Source: Faecalibacillus faecis
GTDB lineage: Bacteria > Bacillota_I > Bacilli_A > Erysipelotrichales > Coprobacillaceae
Length of the DNA: 64,000 nt
Direction of reading: 5' to 3'
NCBI RefSeq assembly: GCF_003024675.1
Contig: NZ_PYLP01000005.1
Span: 1-64,000, forward strand
This document shows positions 31,670 through 43,215 of the stretch, in pieces; position 1 is the stretch's first letter, and each line of letters opens with the position of its first letter. The notes beneath the pieces are model-generated. The model was not told the DNA's origin. It made no database searches and saw nothing but the letters and a program-made list of their open reading frames with translations. The translations under genes were made by a program, and so were the position numbers.

Positions 31670-32584
31670 CTAATTAATAATTTTTAAAACATCTTCTTCA
31701 TTTGTTACATTAAATATATTTAATGTAAGTTCGTTTAGTTTTTCTAGCGATGTATTTGTAAGTTGTTTTTCTAAAAGTCTTGATAAGATTCCTAGTTTTA
31801 CTTTAAGTTGTTCTTTTAAAGTATTTTGTTTTTCTTCTCGTTTTCCTTTTTCAATTCCTTGATCTTCAAATCTTTGAAATAGTCTGTCCATCGCTTCACA
31901 CATATTGATTTCATCTCCTTCTGGTAAATCTTCTCTTTTAATTTTCGTACGTGTAAATGTTGCCGCCATCATGAAGTTTTCTATTTCGATTTTACGATTG
32001 TTTCTTAAATTATCATAATTTCCTGCAAACATGCTTTGACTGATTTCTACAACTTCTTTTAATCGTTGATTGGTAAGCTTTCTTGCATCCATTGTTTTAA
32101 GTTCGACAACAGGTAATCTCCAATCATTGATATAAGGTTCCATCTCTGGTGGAATATTTTTCAATGTTTCTTTCAATGTTTCTGGTGATTTCCATTCTTT
32201 ATCTCCCGTATAGAACACAAAGCTTCCTACTGGATAGATTTCTTGTTTACTTTCAACCTGATTGATATAAATCGTTGCATCATAGTTGAGTATGCGAAAG
32301 ATCATTTTTTCATCAAAAGTCCTTTGATGTTCAACTCCAATAATCACATACTCTCCATGAATACTTGCCTTTCTTACCACATCTCGATATCTTTTGATCT
32401 CTGTTGGCTTGTCGACCTTTCCTATCAAGGTCGACAGATCATTTTCTCTTGAAACAAGCTCTTCAGGTTGAATGACCTGTCTTTCTTGAAAAAAAGCATA
32501 ATTACAAAGATCTGCAAAACAACCTTTATCTCTGAGTAGTTTTTTACAAGTACTGTCACTAGCATTTCTTTCTTTAATGCACAT
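31670..32584 (-). CDS. Rpn family recombination-promoting nuclease / putative transposase
   Basis: A 304-residue paralog of the protein at 1412-2362, over 90% identical by eye. The nuclease core is intact (EYVIIGVEHQRTFDEKMIFRILNYDATIY, with E-x-Q). The EKG-rich segment is shorter here (QGIEKGKREEKQNT), with 12 residues fewer than copy 1. A few further substitutions are scattered through the C-terminal half. Start at the second ATG (32584) is preferred for spacing from AGGAGG. Both copies being open suggests recent duplication or selection. Confidence 0.85.
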   Translation of the reverse strand: MCIKERNASDSTCKKLLRDKGCFADLCNYAFFQERQVIQPEELVSRENDLSTLIGKVDKPTEIKRYRDVVRKASIHGEYVIIGVEHQRTFDEKMIFRILNYDATIYINQVESKQEIYPVGSFVFYTGDKEWKSPETLKETLKNIPPEMEPYINDWRLPVVELKTMDARKLTNQRLKEVVEISQSMFAGNYDNLRNNRKIEIENFMMAATFTRTKIKREDLPEGDEINMCEAMDRLFQRFEDQGIEKGKREEKQNTLKEQLKVKLGILSRLLEKQLTNTSLEKLNELTLNIFNVTNEEDVLKIIN

Positions 32585-32806
32585 CATCTTTCCTCCTTAT
32601 ATAAATTTTTTTTATTAAGGTTTCATACATCGCTTTTTGTTTATATTGTTTATCATATTTATAAGGAGTTTTTCTGATGTTGTTGTACCATGTTATCAAA
32701 GACAATTTGTCTCAAATTTGTGCGTTTTCTAACCATGGCGATTTAATTTTTATCTATCATTATTTTAGCTTTCCTCTTTTTCTTCTTCAATGGACGTTTA
32801 GTCCAA
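31670..32806. repeat. Dispersed Rpn-family unit, copy 2
   Basis: Nearly identical to 1410-2594, ending in the same palindrome TGGACGTTTAGTCCA (32791-32805). It lacks 36 bp of the EKG repeat tail and the extra 11-bp TCAAATTTGTG copy. As in copy 1, the unit is inserted exactly between the terminator of a forward gene and the terminator of a reverse gene. Confidence 0.85.
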
Positions 32807-32813
32807 AAGAAAA

Positions 32814-32851
32814 CAAAAAAAGCTATTGATGGATTAATCCATTTCAATAGC
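32814..32851 (-). terminator. Terminator of the MarR-ABC operon, overlapping the last codons
   Basis: Reverse-strand stem GCTATTGA (32844-32851) / TCAATAGC (32822-32829) plus an inner part, followed by seven T. The last codons and stop of the ABC gene (stop at 32834-32836) form its loop side. Confidence 0.8.
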
Positions 32852-34684
32852 TCCTGTATATAATTGATAATATTTACCTTTTTCTTTAATAAGTGATTGA
32901 TGATTTCCTCTTTCAATAATATGTCCTTGTTCTAAAACCATAATACAATCACTATTTTTAATGGTTGATAAACGATGGGCAATAACGAGCGTCGTTCTAC
33001 CATGCATTAATTTATCCATTCCATCTTGTACAAGTTTTTCTGTACGAGAATCAATAGAAGATGTTGCTTCATCTAAAATAAGTGCTGGTGGATTAGCAAC
33101 AGCTGCACGCGCAATCGCTAATAACTGTCTTTGTCCTTGCGATAAGTTCGCCCCATCTCCTGTAAGCATTGTTTGATAACCATCTGGCAAATGTTTAACA
33201 AAGAGATCGGCATTGGCAAGTTTTGCTGCTTCAATACATTCTTCATCCGTAGCATCAAGACGCCCATAGCGAATATTATCCATAACTGTTCCAGTAAATA
33301 AATGTGTATCTTGTAATACCACACCTAATGATCTTCTTAAATCGTCTTTTTTAATGAGTTTAATATCAATCCCATCATAAGTAATTGAACCTTTTTGAAT
33401 ATCATAGAATCGATTAATTAAGTTTGTAATCGTTGTTTTACCAGCACCAGTCGCTCCAACAAAAGCAATTTTTTCACCAGGATTAGCATAAACATCTACA
33501 TTGTGTAAAACCATACGATCATCAAAATAACCAAAGTCAACACCTTCTAGACGAATGTCTCCCTTCATTTCAACAAGTTCAACATGTCCATCACTACGAG
33601 GATGTTTCCAAGCCCAATGTCCTGTTCTTTTATCTGTTTCAACCATTTTTCCATCAACAGTTTCTACACGACATAAAGTCACAACACCTTGATCTTCTTC
33701 ACTTTCTTGATCTAATAAATCAAAGATACGTCCTGCTCCTGCTTGTGCCATAGCAACAGCATTGATTTGTTGAGAAATTTGTCCAATAGGTTGGTTGAAA
33801 CTTTTATTCAATGTTAAGAAAGCAACAAGTGTCCCAATTGTTAATGCAAAATGTCCATTTAAAGCAAGAATAGCACCTACAATTGCACAAATAATATAGG
33901 AAATATTTCCAAGTTGTACTGTAACTGGCATTAAGATATTCGCAAATTTATGTGCTTGATAAGCACTTTCTCTTAATTCATCATTTAATTTTCTAAAATC
34001 AGCGATTGCTTGATCTTCGTGATTAAAAACTTTAACAACTTTTTGACCAGAAATCATTTCTTCAATATATCCATTAACTTTACCTAAATCGCTTTGTTGT
34101 TTAACGAAGAATTTACCTGATAAAGAACCAAGTTTTCTTGAAACAACAAGCATCACCATAAGCATACATACACTTAACACAGTTAAAGGAATATTTAAAA
34201 TAATCATGGATATAAATGTTGTCACAATAGTCATACAACTTGAAATAAGTTGAGGAATTGATTGTGAAATTAATTGTCTTAAGGTATCAATATCATTTGT
34301 ATAAACAGACATTGTATCACCATGAGGTGTTCTATCAAAATAACGAATTGGTAAAGATTCCATATGTTCAAACATATTAATTCTTAAATCTCTTAAAAAA
34401 CCTTGTGTTACATAAACCATAATACGGTTAAATGTAAAGGCACAAACAACACCACAGGCATATAGTGAACCTACTCGAATCAAAGCATGGAACAATCCAC
34501 TAAAGTCAGGTGAAGAACTTTTTAAAAGGGGAACAATATAATCATCGATTAATGTTTGCATAAACATTGTTCCTTGAACATTAAATAAAGCATTTCCTAC
34601 AATACATAGAAAAACAATAATTAAATGAATTTTATATTTACTCCATAACATTTTAAGTAAACGTTTCATTGTTCCTTCTTTCAT
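32834..34684 (-). CDS. ABC exporter, permease-ATPase fusion (subunit B of a heterodimer)
   Basis: A 616-residue type IV ABC exporter half. Residues about 20-310 contain six membrane segments and an exporter coupling loop (GYIEEMISGQKVVKVFNHED). The ATPase follows: Walker A GATGAGKTT, signature LSQGQRQLL, Walker B ALILDEATSSID and switch AHRLST are all canonical. Compared with relatives there is an insertion of about 40 residues between the domains (VETDKRTGHWAWKHPRSDGHVELVEM), which is usual for this EfrB/YheH-like subgroup. It begins with a TAATG overlap with subunit A. Family members pump drugs or lipids; the substrate here is unknown. AGGAGG 8 bp upstream supports the start. Confidence 0.93.
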   Translation of the reverse strand: MKEGTMKRLLKMLWSKYKIHLIIVFLCIVGNALFNVQGTMFMQTLIDDYIVPLLKSSSPDFSGLFHALIRVGSLYACGVVCAFTFNRIMVYVTQGFLRDLRINMFEHMESLPIRYFDRTPHGDTMSVYTNDIDTLRQLISQSIPQLISSCMTIVTTFISMIILNIPLTVLSVCMLMVMLVVSRKLGSLSGKFFVKQQSDLGKVNGYIEEMISGQKVVKVFNHEDQAIADFRKLNDELRESAYQAHKFANILMPVTVQLGNISYIICAIVGAILALNGHFALTIGTLVAFLTLNKSFNQPIGQISQQINAVAMAQAGAGRIFDLLDQESEEDQGVVTLCRVETVDGKMVETDKRTGHWAWKHPRSDGHVELVEMKGDIRLEGVDFGYFDDRMVLHNVDVYANPGEKIAFVGATGAGKTTITNLINRFYDIQKGSITYDGIDIKLIKKDDLRRSLGVVLQDTHLFTGTVMDNIRYGRLDATDEECIEAAKLANADLFVKHLPDGYQTMLTGDGANLSQGQRQLLAIARAAVANPPALILDEATSSIDSRTEKLVQDGMDKLMHGRTTLVIAHRLSTIKNSDCIMVLEQGHIIERGNHQSLIKEKGKYYQLYTGAIEMD

Positions 34685-36414
34685 TATTCTTCCTCCTTTC
34701 CTTTCATTTGTGTTTCATAAATTGTACGATAAATTTCATTTGTTTCTAATAATTTTTCATGTGTATCGAAACCATCCACAACACCATCATTTAAAACAAT
34801 AATACGATTTGCATTTTGAACTGATGAAATACGTTGTGAAATAATAATTTTTGTTGTATCTGGAATACGTTCATTGAATGATTCTTGAATACTTGCATCT
34901 GTAGCCGTATCAACAGCACTTGTTGAATCATCTAAAATTAAAATCTTAGGATTTTTAAGTAACGCTCTAGCAATACATAAACGTTGTTTTTGTCCACCTG
35001 AAACGTTTGAACCACCTTGTTCAATATACGTATTATAACCATCTTCAAAACGATCAATAAATTCATCAGCACATGCTAAACGACAAGCTTCTTTACATTC
35101 TTCTTCTGTTGCGTTTTCATTACCCCAACGTAAGTTTTGTAAGATTGTTCCACTAAATAAAACGTTCTTTTGTAAAACAACAGAAACTTCATCTCTTAAA
35201 ACTTCAAGATCATAATTACGAACATCTTGTCCACCAACAACAACACTACCTTCGTCAACATCATATAAACGAGAAATAAGGTTGACCAAACTACTTTTAG
35301 CACTTCCGGTACCACCAATAATTCCAATTGTTTCACCACTTTTAATATGAAGATCAACATCTTTTAAGACCGCTTCTCCACTACCATGTTTATAAGAAAA
35401 AACAACATGATTGAAATCAATGGAACCATCTTTTACTTCAGTTAAAGCTTCTTGAGGAGAGACTAAATCAGATTGCTCATTAATAACTTCTGCAATACGT
35501 CTTCCCGAAGCAAGTGACATCGTAATCATAACAAATGCCATAGAAAGCATCATAAGTGACATCATAATATTCATAACATAGCTAAATAAACTTGTAAGTT
35601 CACCTGTAGTAAGAGTCCCACCTACAATTGCTTTAGCACCTAACCATGAAAGCATTAAAATTGAACCATAAACAGCTATTAACATAGCTGGGTTATTATA
35701 AGATAAAACGGATTCTGCTTTAACAAAAAGTTTATAAATGTTTTGTGCTGCTTTTTTAAATTTTTCATTTTCATATTTTTCTCTAACAAACGATTTAACA
35801 ACACGAATACCAACAACGTTTTCTTGAACACTTTCATTTAAAGTATCATATTTAGGAAAAACATCATTAAAATATTTTGTGGCATGATACATAATTGTTG
35901 TAAGGACCGCTACTAAGAAAAAAATGGCAACAACAAAAATCATACTTAATCTAAAGTTGATCATCATGGCCATCGCAAGGGCACAAACAAGTGACATTGG
36001 TGCACGAATACACATACGAATAATCATTTGATAAGCCATTTGCACATTTGTCACATCTGTCGTTAAACGTGTAACAAGTCCTGCGGTACTGTATTTATCA
36101 ATGTTTGAAAAAGAGAATGTTTGAATGTTTGTATACATGGCATCTCTTAAATTTGCTGCAAAACCTGTTGAAGCCTTAGCTGCATGGTTACCAGCTAAAA
36201 AACCAAGTGATAATGTTCCAATTGCAATAACAAACATGAATGTTCCATATTTTGTAACATTAGACATATTACCTGCCTCAATTCCTTTATCAATAAGACT
36301 TGCCATTAATAAAGGAATAATGATTTCTAAGATAACTTCTAATGCCGCAAATAACATTGTAAGTAATGAATCTTTTTTATATTCTTTGATTTGTTTCATT
36401 AAAGTTTTTACCAT
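34684..36414 (-). CDS. ABC exporter, permease-ATPase fusion (subunit A of a heterodimer)
   Basis: A 576-residue partner of the following gene. Six membrane segments lie at about 15-295, and the ATPase has Walker A GGTGSAKSS, signature VSGGQKQR and Walker B ILILDDSTSAVD. The residue after the Walker B Asp is Asp, not Glu (LDDSTS), which marks a degenerate catalytic site; together with the canonical LDEATSS of subunit B this is the asymmetry seen in BmrCD, TM287/288 and EfrAB. The operon begins with a MarR-type regulator 43 bp upstream, typical for drug-responsive exporters. Confidence 0.93.
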   Translation of the reverse strand: MVKTLMKQIKEYKKDSLLTMLFAALEVILEIIIPLLMASLIDKGIEAGNMSNVTKYGTFMFVIAIGTLSLGFLAGNHAAKASTGFAANLRDAMYTNIQTFSFSNIDKYSTAGLVTRLTTDVTNVQMAYQMIIRMCIRAPMSLVCALAMAMMINFRLSMIFVVAIFFLVAVLTTIMYHATKYFNDVFPKYDTLNESVQENVVGIRVVKSFVREKYENEKFKKAAQNIYKLFVKAESVLSYNNPAMLIAVYGSILMLSWLGAKAIVGGTLTTGELTSLFSYVMNIMMSLMMLSMAFVMITMSLASGRRIAEVINEQSDLVSPQEALTEVKDGSIDFNHVVFSYKHGSGEAVLKDVDLHIKSGETIGIIGGTGSAKSSLVNLISRLYDVDEGSVVVGGQDVRNYDLEVLRDEVSVVLQKNVLFSGTILQNLRWGNENATEEECKEACRLACADEFIDRFEDGYNTYIEQGGSNVSGGQKQRLCIARALLKNPKILILDDSTSAVDTATDASIQESFNERIPDTTKIIISQRISSVQNANRIIVLNDGVVDGFDTHEKLLETNEIYRTIYETQMKGKEEE

Positions 36415-36457
36415 AATTGACTTCCTTTCCTATTCATTTACCGAACTTCATGAATAT

Positions 36458-36901
36458 TTATAAATCTTCTTTGATGTTATTAATTAATTTATCGGATATT
36501 TTAATAAACGTATTTATTTCTTCTTCAGATAAATCTTTAATAAGTTTTTGATGCATTTCTTTCATCTTATCTTCAATTTGTCGATTATGATTTCTTGAAG
36601 ATTCTGTTAAAACGATTTTCTTTAATCTTGCATCATACTCTACTTCTTCTCGTTCAATCATTCCCTTTTTACACATCAGTTTCAACATTTCTGATGTCGT
36701 AGAACGATTGATTGAAAATTCTTTTTCTATATCTTTAGGAAATGTATCAAGCCCACTATCTTCTCTATCTTGAACAAACCCAATGATCCAACAATGCATT
36801 AAAGTTGCACGATCAGGCCTCTGACCTGTTTTCTTATCCATTGTTTTTCTCATTAGGTTATTTATGGTCTTAATACGATGTCCAATGGGATCTCTGTACA
36901 T
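36458..36901 (-). CDS. MarR-family transcriptional regulator
   Basis: About 147 residues from the ATG at 36901, with AGGAGG 7 bp upstream; the longer open frame to 36949 starts inside the operator region. The winged helix is seen in DIEKEFSINRSTTSEMLKLMCKKGMIEREEVEYDARLKKIVLTE (about 57-100), with N- and C-terminal dimerisation helices. It heads the operon with the two ABC exporter genes, and is likely their repressor, released by a transported compound. Palindromic sites at 36920-36950 overlap its promoter. Confidence 0.9.
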   Translation of the reverse strand: MYRDPIGHRIKTINNLMRKTMDKKTGQRPDRATLMHCWIIGFVQDREDSGLDTFPKDIEKEFSINRSTTSEMLKLMCKKGMIEREEVEYDARLKKIVLTESSRNHNRQIEDKMKEMHQKLIKDLSEEEINTFIKISDKLINNIKEDL

Positions 36902-36919
36902 ATCATTCCTCCTATATTG

Positions 36920-36950
36920 TTCGGTTACGAATTGTATGGTAACATACAAT
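36920..36950. promoter_or_regulatory. Candidate MarR operators
   Basis: Two adjacent palindromes: TTCG-GTTA-CGAA (36920-36931) and ATTGTATG-GTAA-CATACAAT (36931-36950). A related TTCGGTAAATGAA sequence occurs on the reverse strand at about 36434-36447, between marR and the ABC genes. Binding is inferred from position. Confidence 0.5.
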
Positions 36951-37025
36951 TTAAAATTTGTAAACTCTTTTCATAGAAGTTCTTTATAAGTCGTTGTATA
37001 ATAGAAAAGAAAGTGAGGAAGACAA

Positions 37026-38249
37026 ATGGAAATTAAAGAAAGGTTTTTAAATTATGTGAGTTTTGACACACAATCAGATAGTTATTCACATACTGTTCCT
37101 TCAACTTCAAAACAATTAAAATTAGGAAATTATTTAGTTGAAGAATTAAAATCATTAGGAATTGAAAACGCAAAAATAGATGAATTTGGTGTAGTTTATG
37201 GAACAATTCCTAGTAATAATAATCATCAAGGAGATGTCATAGGTTTTATTGCCCACATGGATACTTCTCCTGACGCAAGTGGTAAAGATATTCATCCACA
37301 AATTATCAAAGATTATCAAGGTCAAAAAATTACTTTAAATGAAGATAAAGAACTTTATCTAGACCCTGAACAATATCCTCAACTCTTACAACTTATTCAT
37401 CATGATTTAATTACTACAGATGGAACAACTTTATTAGGAGCTGATGATAAAGCTGGTATTGCGATCATTATGCAAATGGTGGAATATATTTATAATCATC
37501 CAGAATTTAAACATAATGATATTCAAATTGCTTTTACACCTGATGAAGAAATTGGACATGGTAGTGATCACTTTAATGTTGATTACTTCAATGCACAATA
37601 TGCTTATACCATTGATGGTGGGGATATTCACATTGTCGAATATGAAAACTTTAACGCATTTAGCGCCGAAGTGAAAGTCCATGGAAGAAGTATTCATCCA
37701 GGAAGTGCTAAAAATAAAATGATCAATTCAACGCGTGTTGCCTATGAATTTGATTCACTTTTACCTGTGCATATGCGCCCTGAATCAACAGAAGGTTATG
37801 AAGGATTTAATCACCTTCACTCGATTCAAGGAACTTGTGAAGAAACAGTTGCCGAATATATTATTCGTAATCATGACTTACAACAAGCAAATAAACAATG
37901 TCAAGATTTTAAAGACATTGCAGAGTTCTTAAATAAAAAATATGGTTATCAAATCGTTGAAGTAACGATTACAGAAAGTTATTTAAACATGAAAGAAGCT
38001 CTAAAAGATCATATGTTCATTGTTGAACAAGCTTTAGCTGCCATTAAAGAAAATGGTTTGGATGCTTATTGTTCACCAATTCGTGGTGGTACAGATGGTG
38101 CACGTTTAACATTCAAAGGACTTCCTTGTCCTAATCTTGGTACAGGTGGTTTTAACTATCATGGACCTTATGAATATTGTTCACTTACTATGATGGAAAA
38201 ACAAGTTCAAATCTTACTTTATATTTTAAAAAACACTGCTTCTAAATAA
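37026..38249 (+). CDS. pepT: Peptidase T (tripeptide aminopeptidase)
   Basis: A 407-residue M20-family zinc peptidase that releases the N-terminal residue from tripeptides in the cytosol. Metal and catalytic residues are visible in IAHMDTSPD (His and catalytic Asp, about 77-83), GADDKAGIA (bridging Asp, about 140), TPDEEIGHG (catalytic Glu and ligand Glu, about 176) and TIDGGD (ligand Asp). The segment GGTDGARLTFKGLPCPNLGTGG near 355 is typical of PepT. It complements the opp peptide uptake genes in the window. Good site GTGAGGAAG; a TATAAT lies at about 37001. Confidence 0.95.
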   Translation: MEIKERFLNYVSFDTQSDSYSHTVPSTSKQLKLGNYLVEELKSLGIENAKIDEFGVVYGTIPSNNNHQGDVIGFIAHMDTSPDASGKDIHPQIIKDYQGQKITLNEDKELYLDPEQYPQLLQLIHHDLITTDGTTLLGADDKAGIAIIMQMVEYIYNHPEFKHNDIQIAFTPDEEIGHGSDHFNVDYFNAQYAYTIDGGDIHIVEYENFNAFSAEVKVHGRSIHPGSAKNKMINSTRVAYEFDSLLPVHMRPESTEGYEGFNHLHSIQGTCEETVAEYIIRNHDLQQANKQCQDFKDIAEFLNKKYGYQIVEVTITESYLNMKEALKDHMFIVEQALAAIKENGLDAYCSPIRGGTDGARLTFKGLPCPNLGTGGFNYHGPYEYCSLTMMEKQVQILLYILKNTASK

Positions 38250-38332
38250 GCAATAACAAAAAATCGTGTGGATTTCTTAGACAATAAATAAAGCAAAAGT
38301 ATTATCTTAATTTCTTAACTTAGTAGCATTAC

Positions 38333-38359
38333 AAAAAAAAGCCGTGATTTTTCACGACT
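38333..38359 (-). terminator. Terminator of the PTS/phospho-glucosidase operon
   Basis: On the reverse strand AGTCGTGA AAAA TCACGGCT, with one G-U pair, is followed by seven or eight T. The A/T runs on both sides may also let it stop pepT transcripts. Confidence 0.75.
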
Positions 38360-38397
38360 TTTTGATATTAAGATTAAATATTTGTATTTCTTATAAT

Positions 38398-39687
38398 TTA
38401 CTTTTGATTTTCTTTATTTAATTCCAAAGTATCTATTTTTTTAATAAATGGTAAATAAATAACAAAAGATACAACAATCATCACAAATTGCCATAATGCA
38501 ACACGCCATCCACCAATCAAAAGTCCTGATATAATTGGTGGTGTTGTCCAAGGAACCATAACCCCGCTAAATAATGGTAAAATTCCCATATACATTAATA
38601 AGTAGCTACTTATACCTATAATTAAAGGAACAAGAACAAATGGAATTAATAAATATATATTAAGTACAATTGGTGTCCCAAAAATAATTGGTTCATTAAT
38701 GTTAAAGATATTAGGTACAATGGATAATTTACCTAAGCTACGTAATGACTTTGATTTGGCAAAAAATGTAATATAAATCACTAACCCAATCACAATTCCA
38801 GCACCAGACATACATAAGAAATTGTCCCAAAATTGTTGTGTAAAAATATGTCCACCATTTTGAATTGTAAGAGGCAATCCTGAATCTATAATTTTTTGAT
38901 TAGCTGCCATATTTGCTTGTAAAATTGGTGAAAGAATTCCTCCACATATAGAACCACCATGGACGCCTGTCCACCATAATAAAGACATAACAACTGTCAT
39001 AATAATAACGCCAAAGAACGAATCTGTAATTCCTTGTAAAGGAATTTGAATTACCGAATAAATAAGTTCTGCAAATGTTGTATTAAATATAAAGTGACAT
39101 ATAGCATAAATAATTGCACAAATAGTAATAATAATTCCAGTTGGTAATAGTGACGAAAATGAATTTGCAACACCACTAGGCACACCATTTGGCATTTTAA
39201 TGCTAATATCTTTTTTTACACATAAAGAATAAATATATCCAACTAAAAAACCAATTAAAATAGCACAAATCATTCCTTGACCAGCAGTCCAATCTTTAGA
39301 AATAATTCCTGTAACTGATTCCCCACTGTCTAATACCTTAGAAGATGGAGTTAATAAAATAAAAGCTGCTAAACCAGTTAAAGCGCCATTTATAGCTGTT
39401 ATTACTTGATCATTCTTCAAATAAGAATAAGTAATTCCTATTACTGTAAAGAAGGCCATTAATGAAAACGTAGAAGAATATACTTGAGAACATACATCTC
39501 CTATTCCACTTTCACTAATTACTTTACTTACTGATTCAATTGGTAAGTTGGCAATCAACAGGAACAATGATCCTATCATTAAAAACGGTAAAGAAAACAT
39601 CATTCCATCCTTTAAAGCCTTTATAACTTTTGTATTTGTAAACTTCGATATATAAATAACTAATGTTTCATTTATAAATTTGTTCAT
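38398..39687 (-). CDS. celB: PTS lactose/cellobiose-family transporter, IIC component
   Basis: A 429-residue membrane protein of the Lac/Chb PTS class. About ten hydrophobic segments are visible, and GHIFTQQFWDNFLCMSGAG, NIFNINEPIIFGTPIVLN and MVPWTTPPIISGLLIGGWR are family motifs; the NEP and H positions are those that hold the sugar. It moves beta-glucosides such as cellobiose while IIB phosphorylates them. No IIA or IIB gene is present next to it, so these must be supplied in trans. It follows the phospho-beta-glucosidase gene by 12 bp. Confidence 0.92.
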   Translation of the reverse strand: MNKFINETLVIYISKFTNTKVIKALKDGMMFSLPFLMIGSLFLLIANLPIESVSKVISESGIGDVCSQVYSSTFSLMAFFTVIGITYSYLKNDQVITAINGALTGLAAFILLTPSSKVLDSGESVTGIISKDWTAGQGMICAILIGFLVGYIYSLCVKKDISIKMPNGVPSGVANSFSSLLPTGIIITICAIIYAICHFIFNTTFAELIYSVIQIPLQGITDSFFGVIIMTVVMSLLWWTGVHGGSICGGILSPILQANMAANQKIIDSGLPLTIQNGGHIFTQQFWDNFLCMSGAGIVIGLVIYITFFAKSKSLRSLGKLSIVPNIFNINEPIIFGTPIVLNIYLLIPFVLVPLIIGISSYLLMYMGILPLFSGVMVPWTTPPIISGLLIGGWRVALWQFVMIVVSFVIYLPFIKKIDTLELNKENQK

Positions 39688-39699
39688 ATTATTTATCTC

Positions 39700-41945
<2,246 letters not shown>

Positions 41946-42011
41946 CATATTTCCTCTTTTCACCGGTTAAAAGATAAAAATTAATTATCTTCTTATCTAG
42001 AAGACATCTTC

Positions 42012-42059
42012 ATCATAATTAACAACAACTTGTAAGTCAATCTTCTGTAAGCATTTACA
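42012..42059 (-). promoter_or_regulatory. Promoter of the rpiR operon with cre-like palindrome
   Basis: TTGACT (42035-42040) and TATGAT (42012-42017), 17 bp apart on the reverse strand. Six bp farther upstream lies TGTAAGCATTTACA (42046-42059), a palindrome close to the CcpA cre consensus except for the central CG. Catabolite control is a reasonable inference for this sugar operon. Confidence 0.6.
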
Positions 42060-42122
42060 ATTAAATCGAAAAAAGCTTCCAATTTCACAATTATTATTAA
42101 TAAAAATTGAAAGAAATTATCA

Positions 42123-42173
42123 AAAAAGGTTGTTACGAAATTCAATAATAAATAATTTCATAACAACCTTTTT
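42123..42173 (-). terminator. Second terminator behind the opp operon
   Basis: Long stem AAAAAGGTTGTTA / TAACAACCTTTTT around a 25-base AT-rich loop, U-tailed on the reverse strand. It protects the rpiR promoter from opp read-through. The rest of 41964-42285 holds the promoter and the adjacent terminator, no gene. Confidence 0.75.
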
Positions 42174-42195
42174 ATTTTGTATTATTTTTTATTTA

Positions 42196-42237
42196 TATAA
42201 AAAGAGAACAACATTTCGCATTCGTTCTCTTTTTTTG
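42196..42237 (-). terminator. First terminator of the opp operon
   Basis: Stem AGAGAAC (42203-42209) / GTTCTCT (42224-42230) flanked by A and T runs, 50 bp after the oppF stop. Confidence 0.8.
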
Positions 42238-42285
42238 AAGATTTTCTTACAATATTTTAGGTTGCCTTCTTAAGTGCCTCCTAAA

Positions 42286-43215
42286 CTATTTTTTTGTCCA
42301 TTTTTCAAATTCTTCATCAGTAGCTAAAACATAATGAGTTCCTTCTACTAAATGTTCAGTACCTTTTGTATAATCGACTCCACTTTCTTTATAATCGTAA
42401 GTAAATGATTTACGTACTTTTTCTACACGTGGATTAGGATGAGGAATAGCACTTAATAATGATTTTGTATATGGATGAATTGGATTATCAAAGATTTCTT
42501 CAGTAGTTCCTGTTTCTACTAAATGTCCTAAATGTAATACCCCAATTTTATCACTAATATATTTAACCATTGATAAGTCATGTGCAATGAATAAATAAGC
42601 AATTCCTGTTTCTTTTTGAATCTTTTTCATCAAGTTTACAACTTGTGCTTGAATCGATACATCTAACGCTGAGATTGCTTCATCAGCAATAATTAAATCA
42701 GGATTCATAATTAAAGCTCTTGCAATACCAATACGTTGTCTTTGTCCACCTGAGAATTGGTGTGGATAACGTGTAGCATGTTCTCTTGATAAACCAACAA
42801 GTTCAAGCATTTCATAGATTTTTTCATTTCTTTCTTCCATAGAAGAATAAGACTTATGAATATCTAATCCTTGACCGATGATATCAATGACTTTCTTTCT
42901 TGGATTTAAACAAGCCATTGGATCTTGGAAAATCATTTGCATCTTTGTATGTAATTCTTTAGATGTTTCCTTATTTAATTTTCCACCAATTTCTTTTCCG
43001 TTGAAAACAATTGATCCAGAAGTTGGTTTATATAAACGAATAATACTTCTACCAGTAGTTGATTTACCTGAACCAGATTCACCTACTAAACCATAAGTTT
43101 CACCTGGCATAATATCAAATGAAATACCATCAACTGCTTTTACAGTAAAGTTACGATTAATTTTAAAATGTTGTTTTAAATCTTTAACGACAAGGATAGG
43201 TTCTTTATTTTCCAT
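42286..43215 (-). CDS. oppF: Oligopeptide ABC transporter ATP-binding protein OppF
   Basis: A 309-residue ATPase of the peptide importer. Walker A GESGSGKST (about 43-51), Q-loop MIFQDPMACLNPRK, signature FSGGQRQR, Walker B LIIADEAISALD and switch IAHDLS are intact. The C-terminal oligopeptide-transporter extension starts about HPYTKSLLSAIPHPNPR and is shorter in the Cys-cluster part than in OppD-type proteins. It is last in the operon, overlapping oppD by one base (TAATG). AGGAGGG lies before the start. Confidence 0.95.
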   Translation of the reverse strand: MENKEPILVVKDLKQHFKINRNFTVKAVDGISFDIMPGETYGLVGESGSGKSTTGRSIIRLYKPTSGSIVFNGKEIGGKLNKETSKELHTKMQMIFQDPMACLNPRKKVIDIIGQGLDIHKSYSSMEERNEKIYEMLELVGLSREHATRYPHQFSGGQRQRIGIARALIMNPDLIIADEAISALDVSIQAQVVNLMKKIQKETGIAYLFIAHDLSMVKYISDKIGVLHLGHLVETGTTEEIFDNPIHPYTKSLLSAIPHPNPRVEKVRKSFTYDYKESGVDYTKGTEHLVEGTHYVLATDEEFEKWTKK

